Shown: positions 47,155 through 59,464 of the stretch, in pieces
Position numbering within the stretch: position 1 is the stretch's first letter
How the letters are laid out: the number at the start of each line of letters is the position of its first letter
Source of the DNA: Trichobilharzia szidati
Lineage: Eukaryota > Platyhelminthes > Trematoda > Strigeidida > Schistosomatidae
Length of the DNA stretch: 64,000 nucleotides
Direction of reading: 5' to 3'
NCBI GenBank assembly: GCA_944472155.2
Contig: OX235272.1
Location: forward strand, 108,382,020 to 108,446,019
Translations under genes and position numbers: made by a program
The notes under the pieces: model-generated
Databases searched by the model: none
What the model saw: only the letters and a program-made list of their open reading frames with translations
What the model was told of the DNA's origin: nothing

Positions 47155-49020
47155 ACTATTCCCTTGGGTTCCAAATGGAACATAGGGCCTCAACAACACA
47201 TCTTCACTTCGTTCTATTCTCCGCTGACCTCGATTGACCATAATCTCTAATATCCTCCTCACCAAAACACGATCTCCTCCATGTCACCTTCACTCCGACG
47301 ACCCACTGGGATTCCACCTGAGTAACGGCCTGCAGTGCACGTGGTGTCAATAGACGTTCTCCTTCCTCAACGTATGTTCGATCCACCTACATTTTCTCCT
47401 ACATATTTGTTGAGCAATCGGCTCTTGATTGAATTGTTTTCAGTCAGAGTTTCTTGTTGCTAATTCTTTCAGGTCAACAGGCCAGCCATTTGATCTTTAT
47501 TATGGAGCCAGCCAGCGAAGTGGGCAGCTGTTGATAAAAGTCTGCAGTGGCTTGTTGGAAATGCTTTTCGTGACACGCAGTGCAAGTTTCTGACCCGTAT
47601 TGGAGAACTGACTGACTGACTTCACATTTGTGGTGGACAGAATCAGAATGTTGTTGTTTAATCTGACAAGGAGTGCAGAAGATTTCCAAACTGGTTTCAG
47701 ATTGATGAAGGTGTATCTTGCCTCTCCGATTCTGACTGGCTAGCTCTGACATCTTCATCCGTGCTGTCCGAATGTCTGTGGTTGAAATCTTGTTTCCTAG
47801 TCAGATAAGTGGAGGAGGTATCCTCTTTCAAAACTCTCCTGTTGATGGTAGTTGGTGCTGGTTATTGTTGTTATTACCGTTGGTTGGTTATCTTAATCAC
47901 CGCCGTCTTCTCCATGCTCACCCGGAGTCCTGTATTCACTGCCAGCCTCTTCAGACAGTTTGTTGCTTTTCGCTTGCCTCTCTGCCTGCTTGCCTGTTAG
48001 TCTTCGAGTTTGTGTGACATTGAACATAAATCATCCACCTGCGAAATCCAGATTTTCTAGAGTCTTCTTATCGGTCAGTCCAACGTATTCCTGTCTTCGC
48101 ACCCCCAACGCACAGTCTGATGCATAATCCAGTCCAAAACAATTAAGAATATCATCGGTAATGATAGGCGGCTAGCTTAGTCTTACTCCTGTATTCACTT
48201 CGAGCGCCTCGCTGAGTTTCCCGCTGTCAGTCACCTGACACGTGGAATTGTCATAAGCTGTTGAATGAGGTTGACAAAGACTTGGACACTGCACGCCGCA
48301 GTGTTGAAGCAGTTTCTAAATTGCTTCTCGATCAACGCTGTTGGACCAAGGCCTTTCCGAAGTCGATGAAGGAAGTTGAGGCACAGTTTTGACTGCCATT
48401 CTATGCTTTGTTCTGTGATGACGATGCGTAGAGTTGCAATTTGATCAGCACATGACTCGCCTTTCTTGAATCCGGCTTGCTCCTGCCGGCGGAGTTCTGT
48501 ATCCAGTGCATCTTTTGTTCTCGCCAGGATGATGCGACTTAGTATTTTACTTGGTGTGGACAAGAGCATTATTCCACGCCATTTCTGGTAGAGTGAAGAT
48601 TAAATTGTTCTTCTTTGGTAGCTTGACAAAGTAGCCTTTCTTACAATCGGTAAACACCTTTCCTTCTTTCCCAACCTTCTGAAATAATGGCGTGAGTACA
48701 TCTACCGCAGTCTCTGAATCCGTTTTCAGTGCTTTGGGGGGAATTCCATCTGGTCCTGCTGATTTCCCGACTGGAGTTCAGTAGCCTGATCGTATTAAGG
48801 ATTTCTGCTTTCGTTGGAGCATTGGTGTCCACTGGCAGTTCTGGAGTAGATTACTGACTCATCAATTGACAGTTTTGACAGTCCACATCCTATCCACATG
48901 CTCTCGCAGATTCCCAGCACTTCTATGCTATATCTTCTCATCTCTTTGCCTACTTGGGAAACCTTCCCAGCTTCGTACACTGTACGGACATTCCAAGTCC
49001 CCATTTTTATTCTTGCCGAC
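47155..49020 (-). mobile_element. RTE-like LINE, N-terminus to tail with endonuclease deleted
   Basis: At its 5' end the minus strand reads MGTWNVRTVYEAGKVSQVGK and YSIEVLGICES (49004-48900), the first strand and helix of the APE-type endonuclease. It then jumps to NAPTKAEILNTIRLLNSS (48815), EQAGFKKGESCADQIATLRI (48480), the LLSTPSKILSRIILARTKDA block (48565), KPGLGPTALIEKQ remnants, LASQNRRGKIHLHQSETSLE (47740) and the C-terminus VTWRRSCFGEEDIRDYGQSR (47290). The tail is at 47155. Most of the endonuclease and the RT active site are missing. It shows that this family begins with an endonuclease, which supports the RTE-type assignment. Confidence 0.8.
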
Positions 49021-49034
49021 TGGCGAAGAATAAG

Positions 49035-49200
49035 TTTTTTTTAGATATTTTTTATTGTGATTTGAAGTTTCTGTAATAGTTTGGCTGGTTTTTTGGTGTA
49101 GGTTGGCTAGCCATATACCCAACCCTCCCTCTTTACCTGATCTTGGGACCGTCTGGAAAACTAGTGAGCTAGTAAACCAGGCGAGGTTGACATATGAAAA
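49035..49200 (-). repeat. Body of the tRNA-Gly-like SINE
   Basis: Matches 42300-42410 and 34155-34290 (ttgaagtttctgtaatag, tggctagcca, cccaaccctccctcttt, ctagtgagctagtaaac). It lies directly against the 5' end of the minus RTE copy, as the 34.2-kb copy lies against the 5' end of a plus RTE copy. Confidence 0.55.
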
Positions 49201-49584
49201 TAATGAATACAACTTATAAGCCTCAAATAGTGAGATGTCTAGGTCAAATGTTGTCAAAAAGAAAAACTGTCATGGTGCATTGAAAAGATCCTGTTTTGTA
49301 ATGATAGCCAACCATTGTTACAAATAACATGAACAAAATATACTACTTTACGGTAATAAGTAGTATAAATTTAACGCAAGAAAACAGTAGCAGAAGATGA
49401 ATAGAAGTCAGATAAAGTAAGAATTAATATTGCTGAAGCAACAAATTCAAGGGAAACACAATTAGTGAAGTTCTCAGAGGCTGTCTGTCGACAGCATTCT
49501 GAAGAATGTTCTCTGCTGCATATCTACGTTTCATCTGCTCTACACATGCTCTTGTTTCACCAAAACTTCAAAGATAATATCTTA

Positions 49585-49990
49585 CTGTTGGTAACTTCAA
49601 TGTGCATTTATCAATTCATTTGACCCTGTGGTGTCGTATACATAGGTCGTACCAACACGACGTTGTTTACACGCTGCAACAAACAATTACCAGATTGGTT
49701 GCCAAAAAGAGGACAAAAAACAGTCAACAGCTTAACTCTGTAGCACATTATTACTTGTGGTGACGCAGCATCTGCAGATAGTTCACTCAGAGTCAAGTCT
49801 AAGGTACGTTAAGGTCGTTCAGATGGATTTTACTAGGAACTTCTTCATGCAGCCAAGGATTTAACACTTCATAAGGAAAAACCGGACTTTTTGGTGTTTA
49901 GAAGCGTCTTGTCCAGTCTGTCTCACTGCCATGGTGTTAATGTCAATTTTATTTTCCGGTTAGGGTTCACTTCCGGTTCCGGACGGGACC
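49585..49990 (+). mobile_element. Penelope-like element, GIY-YIG fragment
   Basis: The plus strand reads CIYQFI, PCGVVYIGRTNTTLFTRCNK, then QLPDWLPKRGQKTVNS, the endonuclease start. The last part is decayed. Confidence 0.65.
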
Positions 49991-50429
49991 ATGCGTGACA
50001 TAACTTGAACAAATACTAAAAACAGTCACGCCAGACTTATATTTGTATTTTAAGAAATCATATCCGGTGCGGGAATTGAATCATAGGCGTGAATACATAA
50101 AATAATAATAGCAGTATGAAATGCAATTAAATTTAAAAACGCTTGTGATTATAATTACAGTTAAATGTCAAGTGGTAAAACAATTAATGTCATTTATAGA
50201 ATAATTCATAGGATGTATAGAACTTGAAAAAGGGTGTGCAATTATAGGATTAGTAGGCAAATAGGATAAAACTGAAAACGTTACGTAATACTGTGTGAAA
50301 TTTGATAACAGAATCGATTTATAATGACAAGTGAAAGGAATGAAATAATAATAGTAGTAACAACTGACATAATAAAGGAAGAGTATGCAAACTGAATAAA
50401 CAAAACGAAAAAATTGGCAGAGCCAAAAT

Positions 50430-50790
50430 TTGATTAGGGATATAGACCATGAAAATTGGAGGGGTTGAATGAACTTCTTCAGCCATGGAGATGAGTTAGG
50501 TAAGTAGTGATTTGGGCAAATTACTTTTCGCCTTGCAGATGACTTTAAAGACGGAGGCAGCCGAGATAGGGTGATAATTATCGACCAGATGTTCAATGGT
50601 CACGCTTCTCAATGCTCCACTTCCACCTCTTCGTAACTACCATGCAGAATAGTGTTCTTGCACCCTCCTGGACAAAACTTGAGTCGAACGGCCGATATAC
50701 CTGGATACTCACGAGCAGGTTAACTGAAAAAGGCACAGAGAGTTGGTCACCTGCAGGATCTTGTCCTTCAGGTTATTTATTCCATTCACG
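50430..50790 (-). mobile_element. Penelope-like element, GIY-YIG fragment
   Basis: Minus-strand pieces LCLFQLTCSCEYPGIS, VQEGARTLFCMVV and NIWSIIITLSRLPPSLKSS correspond to CSCxYxGRS, the RxQEHxxxW helix and the HLVD...FKVI end of the domain, split over three frames. Confidence 0.65.
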
Positions 50791-50999
50791 AGTTCCATTC
50801 GAACGTCATTAATGAAGAAAATAACAACAGACAAAGAAAAAACTTTTAGAGTTTGGAGTCATAAAGAATACATCAGAGACAGGCATTTCAGTCACGTGGA
50901 GAAGGGTAGGTGAACAGTGAGAAAAGGCGTTAAATATCCTATCCTTCGTATATTTTACTTTCCTATATTCACATAAATCCATAAACACTCTGAGTGATG

Positions 51000-51245
51000 A
51001 TGCTCGAACCTCGGTGGGAACATTATCACTCGCTGTGGAATGCAGGTACATCCGGTTGATGAGTCACAGAAAGGACGGAATGCGCTTTATCCTGGATTCC
51101 ACTGCTAGCCTCCATCCAACAAATTAACCTCTAATTACATGCCCGGACATCGTCGAAGCATCTACACAAGAAGCCGACATGTCAACCTGAGACCGAGCAC
51201 TTCGGTCCAATCAGTCGACGAGAAAATCTAAAATTCAGTTAAATA
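51000..51245 (+). ncRNA. Sm-alpha-like SINE with degenerate hammerhead
   Basis: Box B remnant (gctcgaacctcggtggga), 5' stem I strand tgcaggtacatccgg, TTGATGA (C3 to U), altered stem II, GGAA in place of GAAA, tgcgctttat and the cleavage-side cctggattccactgc, which still pairs with the 5' strand. The tail taattacatgcccggacatc to ggtccaatcagtcgac is complete. This is the only copy of the subfamily here that is a full-length single, non-inverted unit. Two core changes predict no cleavage. Confidence 0.7.
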
Positions 51246-51659
51246 GTTTCTAGAGACGTTTACTTTAGCGGGTAAAATAATTTAAGCTATCTACTGCACA
51301 AAGGTATTCTCTTATAGTAGTATCATCCTTCCAATATCTCACCTGTGTAATTCGATTCTCCAACTGCACTAATTCAAACTGTTCATGCTAACAGAATTAA
51401 TTACCTTGATTTTACTCAGTTTGTGTTGGCTATCGATGGAGTCTAGAGGGCTAGTTTCGTCTTATTTGGGACTTTTCATCTGGATGCACTTGTACTTCTA
51501 GTCAGTGATAATGTTGCCAGTGAAAGTCAAATCCATCAGTCATTATTTGAAACGCTTAAGGTATCTTCGAGGCATTCTAATTAGGCGTCGACTGAGCATT
51601 CCCGTCCAATGTAGTCATTCAACTGGAAATTTAGAATGACATGAAGAAATACAAATCGT

Positions 51660-51810
51660 TTGTCGTTTTTCTACGGTGGGTGCGTACTGATAAAGAGTCC
51701 CAAACTAGACTGACGAAACGGCTGTCCAGTACTCCCAGCTGGTTTTCTAGTGGTTCTCTAACTATTGGCAGCTCATGATGAAATCAACCAAACAAAATCC
51801 CTACAAAACC
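51660..51810 (+). repeat. Hammerhead SINE copy (GTACTG subfamily)
   Basis: It runs from gggtgcgtactgataaagag through a damaged stem II (gtcccaaactagactgac), GAAAC, ggctgtccagtactcccagc and the tail ggttctctaac ... aaaccaatacttgaa. Stem I (gtactg/cagtac) is intact but the CTGAAGA box reads ATAAAGA. Confidence 0.65.
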
Positions 51811-52129
51811 AATACTTGAAGATTACATTTTCACAATTATCTTTCTCGCAAATAATAATATGGAAATCTACTGTACTCAGTGCAGCGAAGAAGGTTAGAT
51901 TTTCAGCATTCATGCCAAATCAGCGATTCTTTAGGTTCAGTGGCTTGGAGCATCAGTAAAAGACTTTCCAACAAACTATTACAGACTTCCATGATGGGTA
52001 AAATTTATTTTGATAAAGTCTCACGGTATTTGTTACACAGTGATATTTACTGTTGACCACCTTTCGAGTACAATTTATTACTGCTCATAATCATATCAAC
52101 GCACTCACACAACTCACACACAAATAATG

Positions 52130-52720
52130 GGGAATCTAATAATGAAAACATAAATAAGAAAGAATATAAGGCATCTGCTATTCTACCATATAAGGAGGGG
52201 ATATCCGAAACCCTACGTAGAATTCTTAAGAAGCAGAAATTAGGATGGCATTCAAACCTACAAACTCACTCAGGTACGACAAGGTCTGTAGGTTAAAGGG
52301 CCCTGTCAGTTGACCCAGTTAGACAAAATAATATAATTTACAAAATACCTTGCAATGACTGTGAATGAGGTCAACTACATATGTCAAACTAGTAGGTCAG
52401 GGGTTGTCAGATTGCCTGTCGGAACATTAGAATTTAGCAAAGGTTAGAATGTTTGACCCCGAGAAGATAAGTAATTCGGAAAAAGCTCAGCGATTGCACA
52501 GCATGCGTTAACCCACAACCACACAATAGGGTGAGACAGAGTCAAAATTCTAAAAAGTAATATAGGTAGTTGGAGAGAAAGAGAGAGGTTGATTACTAAC
52601 TGAATCCTTGTTCATCGAATCTACATCCAACGCATACAACAGAAATGACTCATCACTCATACCGGAAATGTGGAAAATACTACTACCAATCAAATCAAGC
52701 GGTCGAAAATAATGGAATTA
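52130..52720 (+). mobile_element. Penelope-like element, linker and endonuclease remnants
   Basis: Plus-strand blocks SAILPYKEGISETLRRILKK, WHSNLQTHSGTTRS, IIYKIPCNDCE, HNHTIGWDRVKILKSNIGSW and ITESLFIESTSNAYNRND lie in order, each in a different frame. They match the 17.05-17.5 kb fragment family. No catalytic residues are preserved. Confidence 0.6.
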
Positions 52721-52924
52721 TATAGACGAAGTTAGAAAGTTGTGTGAGTAGTGTCTTGATATAATTATGAGCAGTAATGAATTGTGCTCGAAAAGTGGTC
52801 ATCAGTAAATATTACTGTACAACAAACAATGTGAGACTTTATCGAAATAAATTTTACCCATAATGGAATTATACTGTACCACCGTGCACGAGGTAGAACC
52901 ACCTCGATACTATAGATGAGATAA

Positions 52925-53215
52925 CTAGTCAGAAAGGATAAGCAACGGGAAATTCTAGAAGGTACTGAACCTGCCAGGAGGCTATTGCCCAATAAATATG
53001 CAAACAAAAATGGATAGGATATATGTTAAGAAGATCCTTGGGTGACATCACACGCCAGGAAGAGTGTCAAGCAGAAACCGGGTGGGAGTCAGTGAGTCAG
53101 GAGTCTGATGGTGACATGTAGAATATCATGTGAGGAGAGGAAATTGTGGATCGTGGCAGTCGTGCAGCCAGCTTAAATCGATAGCAGAGAACAAAGTCGA
53201 ATGAAGCTGTACTTC
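52925..53215 (+). mobile_element. RTE-like LINE 3' end, decayed
   Basis: The plus strand reads NKYANKNGWDRYMLRRSLGD and ITRQEECQAETGWE, ending in a gaattccaatgttccacg box where intact copies have the terminal box. No ATT tail is left. Confidence 0.6.
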
Positions 53216-53529
53216 TGAATTCCAATGTTCCACGAAAACGCAAGTTGATTAGTGACTAATTGATGACGCATTCGCCGATTATATTTGTTCAGTCCAACAG
53301 AAAATGAAATAGAGTTATTTGAAACATAACTAGTGATGAAAACGTCAAGAAAAATAAGAAACATTTCTCATAGTTACCCACCATGATGAGCATTTACGAA
53401 TGTTAACAACACAGTGAGATTAATAGCTAATAACTCATTTCACAGTCAAGCAGAGTGTAGCATCGAATATTCCAGATAACTCTGGAATTTCCAACATGGG
53501 ATAAAATGTTCGTATCAATGTTAGATTTA

Positions 53530-53710
53530 TTAAAAGTGACACTTAATGGGATAACCTCGTAACCAGGATGTCCCTTGCTAGAGTCGTGCAAAGTGCACAA
53601 TCAAAGAGTACTTGAACAGGATGAAATAGTCTGTCCAATCCTCTCAAGTATTCAATGATTACTCTAACTGATGTCGGTTTGTGAAGCCGACTACAAAGAA
53701 ATTAATCAGA
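53530..53710 (+). repeat. Decayed hammerhead SINE
   Basis: It retains gagtacttgaacaggatgaaatagtctgtccaatcctc-type order (stem II half, GAAA, cleavage side) and the tail tcaatgattactctaactga. The first core box is lost. Confidence 0.45.
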
Positions 53711-54339
53711 ATCCATACAAAACTCAATTTGTTTTTGATTATTAGATAAAAACAAAGATCAAATCTGTATAGAATAACATACTAGATAAACTGAAGAAAT
53801 GTATTGAACAAAACAAGGTTGTCATTAGAAAGAATTAAAAGCAGCTGTTAAACTTATGGTGTGATACAATGAGATAGTTTATGTTCATCTACACAGTATA
53901 ATCTCAGAGGTTTTCTGTCTCGCAATTATCAGAATAAAAGTACATTTAATAGAAAATAATTTGGTAAAAACAATCAAGAATCCATCTGTCTAGGATAAGA
54001 TCTGTAAATGATGATTCATTCAAAATACACTCAAGAGAGAGAGAGAGTACTACCTTAGTAAATGGTGTCACCTCATAGTCGATGAGGGTCATAGTGAAAA
54101 TACATCAAAATACCCCCATCAATGAAACCACTTGGTCTCTCATATTACAACTGAACTTCTCTCATTCAGTCACTGTAGGATAGATAAAACTGACTACAAA
54201 GGGATTAGTCATCACCTATGTGAAGTTATCTACAATCATCTGAATCTAGCTGTTGTGAGTGCGATAGCTGGAACATATTTGGAAGTTTGAACGATTGAAA
54301 TAGTCAATGAGAGACAGATTAAATCAGTTATATATTTCA

Positions 54340-54500
54340 TATTTGATTACAGATTGATATCAGTTCGAGAAGCATTAAAAACCACCAGACAGCACTGAAT
54401 ATCTGTTTTGTCCTAATTTGGGACTCATCATCGGTACATACCCACTGGGTCTCAAACCCGACAATTTCGATTACCAAGTAAGCTCACAGACAGTCCTTAG
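54340..54500 (-). repeat. Hammerhead SINE copy
   Basis: Minus orientation: box B remnant (gggtttgagaccc), GATGATGAG with C3 lost, perfect stem II half gtcccaaattaggac, AAAA in place of GAAA, and a tggtggtttttaatgc tail. Confidence 0.5.
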
Positions 54501-54504
54501 GAAT

Positions 54505-54965
54505 ATATATAGAGTACCCCAACTAGGCGGTGTACACCTCCTCCGCTGCCCGAACCAACCAAATGTTTAAGACTTCATCAACTTATGCCGTGTTTTAGAC
54601 TGACCATCCGTAAATCTTTCCAACCTAATCCTACGTCAGCCAACATTGCTCGACAAGGAAGGCAGTGGATTGGCATGCATAAGAAGTATCTTGGTCATCT
54701 CAGCCTCACAAACTCGCCGGTTGATCTTCCCTTCTTACATAACACTTTGCACCTAAAAGAGAAGATAGAAGTAGAGCTTTAAAATGCAGACGAATTCAAT
54801 TGACCACTGTATTAATCAGCGAGTGGTAATCATGATGAACATGTAAACGAGGGAATGTTAGGTATTATGTAAGAATTCAAAAGAAAAGAAGAGTTAAAGA
54901 GAGTTAAAAAACAAAACAGAATACAAATTGGTTGAAAACAACAGGGTCATTAGCATGATAGTAGA
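54505..54965 (-). mobile_element. Chimeric element, second copy (unknown head plus SR2-like tail)
   Basis: The reverse complement aligns with 27975-28440. It has the same head (cctgttgttttcaacca, catgattaccactcgct, tcaattgaattc, ttctatcttctcttttag), then the same switch to the SR2-like ORF end (gtgcaaagtgttatgtaaga, ctgacgtaggattagg) and tacaccgcctagttgggg. The shared junction shows one family of chimeric units rather than two independent truncations. Confidence 0.65.
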
Positions 54966-55097
54966 AGTGGTTGTATAATTTTCTTTTGTATTCAGAGCTT
55001 CAATTTTTCTCCGTGAATGGTTAGAGCTTCGGCATTTGAGAGGAGACGGAAGCTTATTTTCTTTGGCATGTTTTTCTTCACTTCATGGATTATGTTG
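54966..55097 (-). mobile_element. Penelope-like element, family C C-terminus
   Basis: The minus strand reads IHEVKKNMPKKISFRLLSNA, EALTIHGEKLKL and KKIIQPLLL, nearly the same as the end of the plus copy at 26850-26945. The upstream part is cut by the LINE tail at 55098. Confidence 0.65.
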
Positions 55098-56230
55098 AAG
55101 GATAATAATAATATGCTTTATTCCAGAAACAGTACTAGTGGTACAGTGTGGAATTTTCAGCACATATCTACAATATTTGCATCTAATTTTACCCAACGTT
55201 TAAAAGAAGTATTTCAAGAAATAAATATAAAGACAACAACAACAAAACACAAAAATAATTTTAAAAAATACAAAAAATACCAAGAAGTAGAAATGAAAAT
55301 GAACAACATAGAATAATATCTCAGTGTTGGGTAGTGGAAGCTATGATATGTTTATGCATGGTGACAGTAAAGCTTTAGTCATACAAGAAGTTATGAAATG
55401 ATATAAAAGAATGTTTATCGCCAAGATGATCAGTTAATTTAGGTTGAAACAACACTAAACAATCATAAAATAACATTTCAGGGTTGTTTTTTTTATCAGG
55501 TCTAATGCGGTGTTTGTAGTGGTAGTATGAGTAATCCTGCATAAGACAAAATTTTAAGATGGTGATAATGGCGTTCACAAACAATGATTGTCAGTTAATA
55601 TTGCCGAACAGAAAAAAACCCACGAAAACTAATAATTACATGATGGTTAATGACAAGAAAATTGTGAACTACTCATAGTGCTAATATAGTCGGAACAGTA
55701 GATACACAAAAGAAGGAATACAGTAAAGTACAAGAAAGGAAGCCAATGTTAATAATTTAGGTAGCTAAGTATGTTTAAGAATGAGTTCACTATAGAATAC
55801 AAAATAAGAGAGGAATAAAAAGAGCCTAAAATTATGTTATTGACAACAAAGCAAGTCATAGGTTTCACGCTTAACATTGTCTCTGTCACTTAGAACACGG
55901 GCCAAATATGGTATCGTTGAGTTCCTGTACTTGCTTGTATGGGCATAAATTATTTTATGCTGATTTCTGGTTTTACTTGATGAGATACAAGGCGAGAGTT
56001 GGGAATAGAGGGGATGTTGGGGGTCGGAGAGTATGGTTTTAGACCATTTTTCGCATGTATTCAGATGCCTATCAACTAATGTAGTGAAGAGCTGACGGAG
56101 TTTTACACCACTAGTCCTACTAACTACCTTCAACATCCTTCCCAGGATGGTGTAGTCCTTTTTCAGTAGCCCAAGAAAGACTAACGGGGAGCAGTAAAGT
56201 AGAATAGGTAAGATACAAGAGTTGACAAAT
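55098..56230 (-). mobile_element. Non-LTR retrotransposon 3' end (LINE family L)
   Basis: Minus-strand frame 56136-55840: [80 protein letters not shown] and a stop. A 740-bp 3' UTR leads to ggaataaagcatattattat at 55100. It is the minus counterpart of 15236-15985. Confidence 0.75.
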
Positions 56231-56234
56231 TGTG

Positions 56235-56470
56235 AAAGTTTGTTGAAGCAGAATGACCAGTGTTGACAAGGTGGTCAATTATCTCATTCCTTAGAGATCC
56301 TCTGCTGTCTTTCTGCGACCATGCAGGACAGTGTTCTTGAACCTTTTTAGACAGGGTTGAACGACCAGTATGCTCAGCCTCACAAGATCAGGTGAATTGA
56401 TATTATAAGTGTCCAAACCAAGTTCACTTTTAACAGTTTGAAAAAATTTGGGTATTGGATATATGACAAT
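56235..56470 (-). mobile_element. Penelope-like element, family C fragment
   Basis: Minus strand: CEAEHTGRSTLSKKVQEHCP (with frame change), AWSQKDSRGSLRNEIIDHLV and NTGHS. It matches 26640-26800 and is joined to the tail of family B on its right. Confidence 0.6.
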
Positions 56471-57400
56471 CATTATAATAAAGGTTGTTTGTCTGTCCCA
56501 ATCAGTCAAAAACAAAATGATATTGTTGTCGTTTTTACTGACGTTTCGCTATTGAATCCTGCTACTAATAACTTTATCAAAGTAGTATTATTAAACCAGA
56601 ATATACAAAATCCAGTCAGCTTGCATTATATAACAAATTAATCATCGTTCATCAGCATGGGGTAATTTACACGTTGTTGTCAAGCTGGCCAATTGGTAGA
56701 GATAACAAAACCAGGTGTAGATTGTTGGATTTGATAAGTGTATAAAATTATAAGAGCAGATTGTGTTTACATAATGAAATTGCTTATCACATTCGTGTTG
56801 ATTTTGTCACTTCATGGGGAAGAGAGGTGTTGTAACCAGGTCAAATTCTGTTTCAGTCCATCATTCCTGCTCATTAGACAATTTAGATTCCATTTGATAT
56901 GAAGTGCTTCTGATGATATTAGACGTTCTTGATGATTTCTGAAATGCTTTTTCTGGATTATTTCAATATTGCCAAAATCAATTTTGCGGCATGATAGCAC
57001 AGTGTGCAGACGAGCTATGGCTGACGATTTTTCAAGCTTTTCTAGTTCAGCTGGACTCCTCGGTGGTCGAACAGACACTCACTCTGCGGTGTTCATTTCT
57101 TCTGATCTTGATTTCTCTCTGGTGAGATTTGTCCGATGTATATCGCATCACATTCCAAGCATTTTATTTTATACACACAATTAGATAGAGAATCCTTAGG
57201 GATTTGGTCTTTCACATGGATGAGGCTGCTTTGTAGTGTGTCTGGTGTTTTGAAGAAAACTCTAATGTTGTGCTTATTGACTACTGCTGTTCTGATATCG
57301 TCTGATGTCTCTGCTCTATATGAAATGACAACAGTTCAGGCCCATATTTTCGGAATACGTTTTCGACCATATTTAATGTAGGTGTTGATTTTGTTAATGA
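56471..57400 (-). mobile_element. Penelope-like element, family B
   Basis: Minus-strand fragments, in order from 57380: a linker (EMSDDIR.. and NKHNIRVFFKTPDTLQSSLI), IPKDSLSNCVYKIKCLECDA and IYIGQISPERNQD, then [40 protein letters not shown] and [12 protein letters not shown]. The 3' UTR reaches about 56471. Same layout as 35860-36960. Confidence 0.75.
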
Positions 57401-57579
57401 ATTTTAAATACAAACTCCCTGAATTCAAGTACATGGTATGAGTTCGCTACTTCAGAAAGACACCAAACTGTATGTATCAGAAAAACGCTAGGTATTATTA
57501 AACCCTCGCTTTTCTTATACGTATTTCACACACTTTGACTTTTGGATTTAACTCCTCTTTCGGAATATTTACTCTTTTT

Positions 57580-57810
57580 TAATTCCTGTATGTTTCCAGT
57601 GGAACGTAGGGCTTCAAGTTAGAGCTTTAAGGTTTCGGTAGCAGTGGGGTTTATTTTCACGGGATGGGGTTGCTAGCCTCATGCCCAACCTTCCTTCTTT
57701 ACAAGTTTTATTACTGGCTTAGCGAGGTAATGGAGTGCGTCGGCCTGGGATTGAGCCACATGCGTGGTTGATTAGCATTTTACCGCTGTGCCAATGAAGC
57801 AGAGTACGTA
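57580..57810 (-). repeat. tRNA-Gly-like SINE, second copy
   Basis: Same order as 42252-42484: tail with gaacgtagggcttcaagtta, body gatggggttgctagcctcatg and cccaacctt, and a more decayed tRNA head (gcgtcggcc, gattgagccacatgcgtgg). It confirms that head, body and RTE tail travel together. Confidence 0.65.
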
Positions 57811-58170
57811 CTTGCCACTGCCCTCTATAAGTAGGTACAGTTATCCTTTTTCACTCAAACTAGTCTTTAGCAAGAAAGAACGTAAAATTCCATTACTAAA
57901 ACTTATCGGCGAAATAATAAAAAAAATAATAATGAACCCCGTGTTTGTTTTATATGTTCTCAATTATTAACACTTATTAGGTACTTCTGCAACTCTTTTG
58001 AGGTTTTCTTGTGTCTTATTCTCTTTTCAAAGGTATTGCCTTAGTGTTACACAAATGGAGTGTTGGGATCACTAGAACTTACACCATGCAGTTACTCAGA
58101 ATATTACTAGCACACCTGGTGAATAATGGAACCACCTTCATCATGAAATCTGTTGACAGGTTCAAAGTTG

Positions 58171-58178
58171 GTCTCATA

Positions 58179-58223
<45 letters not shown>
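58171..58223. repeat. (TA)n microsatellite
   Basis: About 50 bases of almost pure TA/AT repeats, with one TATATTATATA interruption at the left. Confidence 0.95.
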
Positions 58224-58224
<1 letters not shown>

Positions 58225-58444
58225 CTTCAAACGTCACAGTTATGGTACTTACCGATGACTTTGGAATTTTATAAATTTTCGGACACTTTATGAATCATAG
58301 ACTTATAATTATTGTACATTCTGCATCCCTTATGTTTGACTTCACCACCTGTACTAAAATGCTATTTACTTCCTACTACTAATAACGTAGTCATTTATAA
58401 TTCCCGCGTGAAATTGACATAAAGCAGGTATTTTGTCATTTAAA

Positions 58445-59010
58445 ATTTAAATTTAACGCTCTATTTTATACATTCATTATAATAAAGGTGTTTTGTATTT
58501 CCCAATGAATAAAAAACAAAACGATATCATTATTTTCACTAAGGTTTCGCTATTTAATGCTAATAGCATTATCAAAGTATTATTTCCAACGCCCAACTTT
58601 TTTCAAACTGCTATATTTTATAACTTATTCGGTAGAAAGCAGAGTTCAGAAATTTTCCATTTAGTTATTTGTACCTGCCTAATCGTGCGCCCTATATAAC
58701 TTGAACCACAGGAACAGTTGAAATGGCATATGCATGAAGAAGAGCTACGGTTAGGTAAGACATCTTTGAGTTGCTGGGTGAACATTGAACGGCTGCTGAA
58801 GGATACACACACGTGCAGAGTAGAAGGTTATCTTTATCACCCTGGCTAAACGTTGCGATATAATCTCCGTAGGAGTATCTTCCTTGAATTGTAGACGTAT
58901 AAAACAGAGGCTTTTTCTTCACCGTTGCCAGTTCATGTTTACGACTATTGTAAACGGACTTATTACTAGTGATATTGTCTCTTTTCCGATTGTATGCTTC
59001 TACCTGTTTC
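58445..59010 (-). mobile_element. Penelope-like element, linker and endonuclease
   Basis: The minus strand reads VYNSRKHELATVKKKPLFYT, a QRLARVIKITFYSARVC linker in a shifted frame, SSSSCICHFNCSCGSSYIGR and TIRQ (58720-58690): the Cys pair and GIY-YIG start as at 39.85 kb. The 3' UTR piece extends to about 58445. Confidence 0.7.
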
Positions 59011-59329
59011 ATTTCACATATTCGTTATTTCATTATGAACCTCTCATTGCAGTCTTAATATCTCCTCTTGAATATATGCCACTTTGTACTAGCCACTCTC
59101 TCACCTGACACCTTTTATGACCTTGAACTGACTTGTCACGTCTCTCCACCCCACACTCTGCAAATCTATTATGACTAATCACCACCATTGTCTCCCATTT
59201 TACAATATTTTGTAACCTGTTATTGTACATTGAAAAAATGTATCCGCCACATAACTGGCCATTATTGTAACGACAACAAATATAATTATATTTTATAATT
59301 GTAAGAACCTGAAGAGAAGTTATTTGATT

Positions 59330-59400
59330 GAATAGGACGAAATGCGCATCCTGGATTCCACTGCTAGTCACTGTCCACCAATTAACTGAAGAGAAATTAT
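59330..59400 (+). ncRNA. Sm-alpha-like hammerhead, 3' half only
   Basis: ataggacGAAAtgcgcatcctggattcc is identical to the cleavage side of the family, but the CTGATGA box and the 5' side of stem II are missing, replaced by unrelated sequence. Confidence 0.55.
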
Positions 59401-59411
59401 TGAGAAGAATA

Positions 59412-59427
59412 TCATTATTATTATTAC

Positions 59428-59463
<36 letters not shown>
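59412..59463. repeat. (ATT)n microsatellite
   Basis: About 50 bases of ATT repeats with one ACT interruption. Confidence 0.95.

Positions 59464-59464
<1 letters not shown>

Noticed and set aside
55017..55316. 99-codon Lys/Thr/Asn-rich frame
   Set aside because: It overlaps the antisense of a PLE C-terminus and the LINE 3' UTR; the Lys/Thr run comes from simple repeats.
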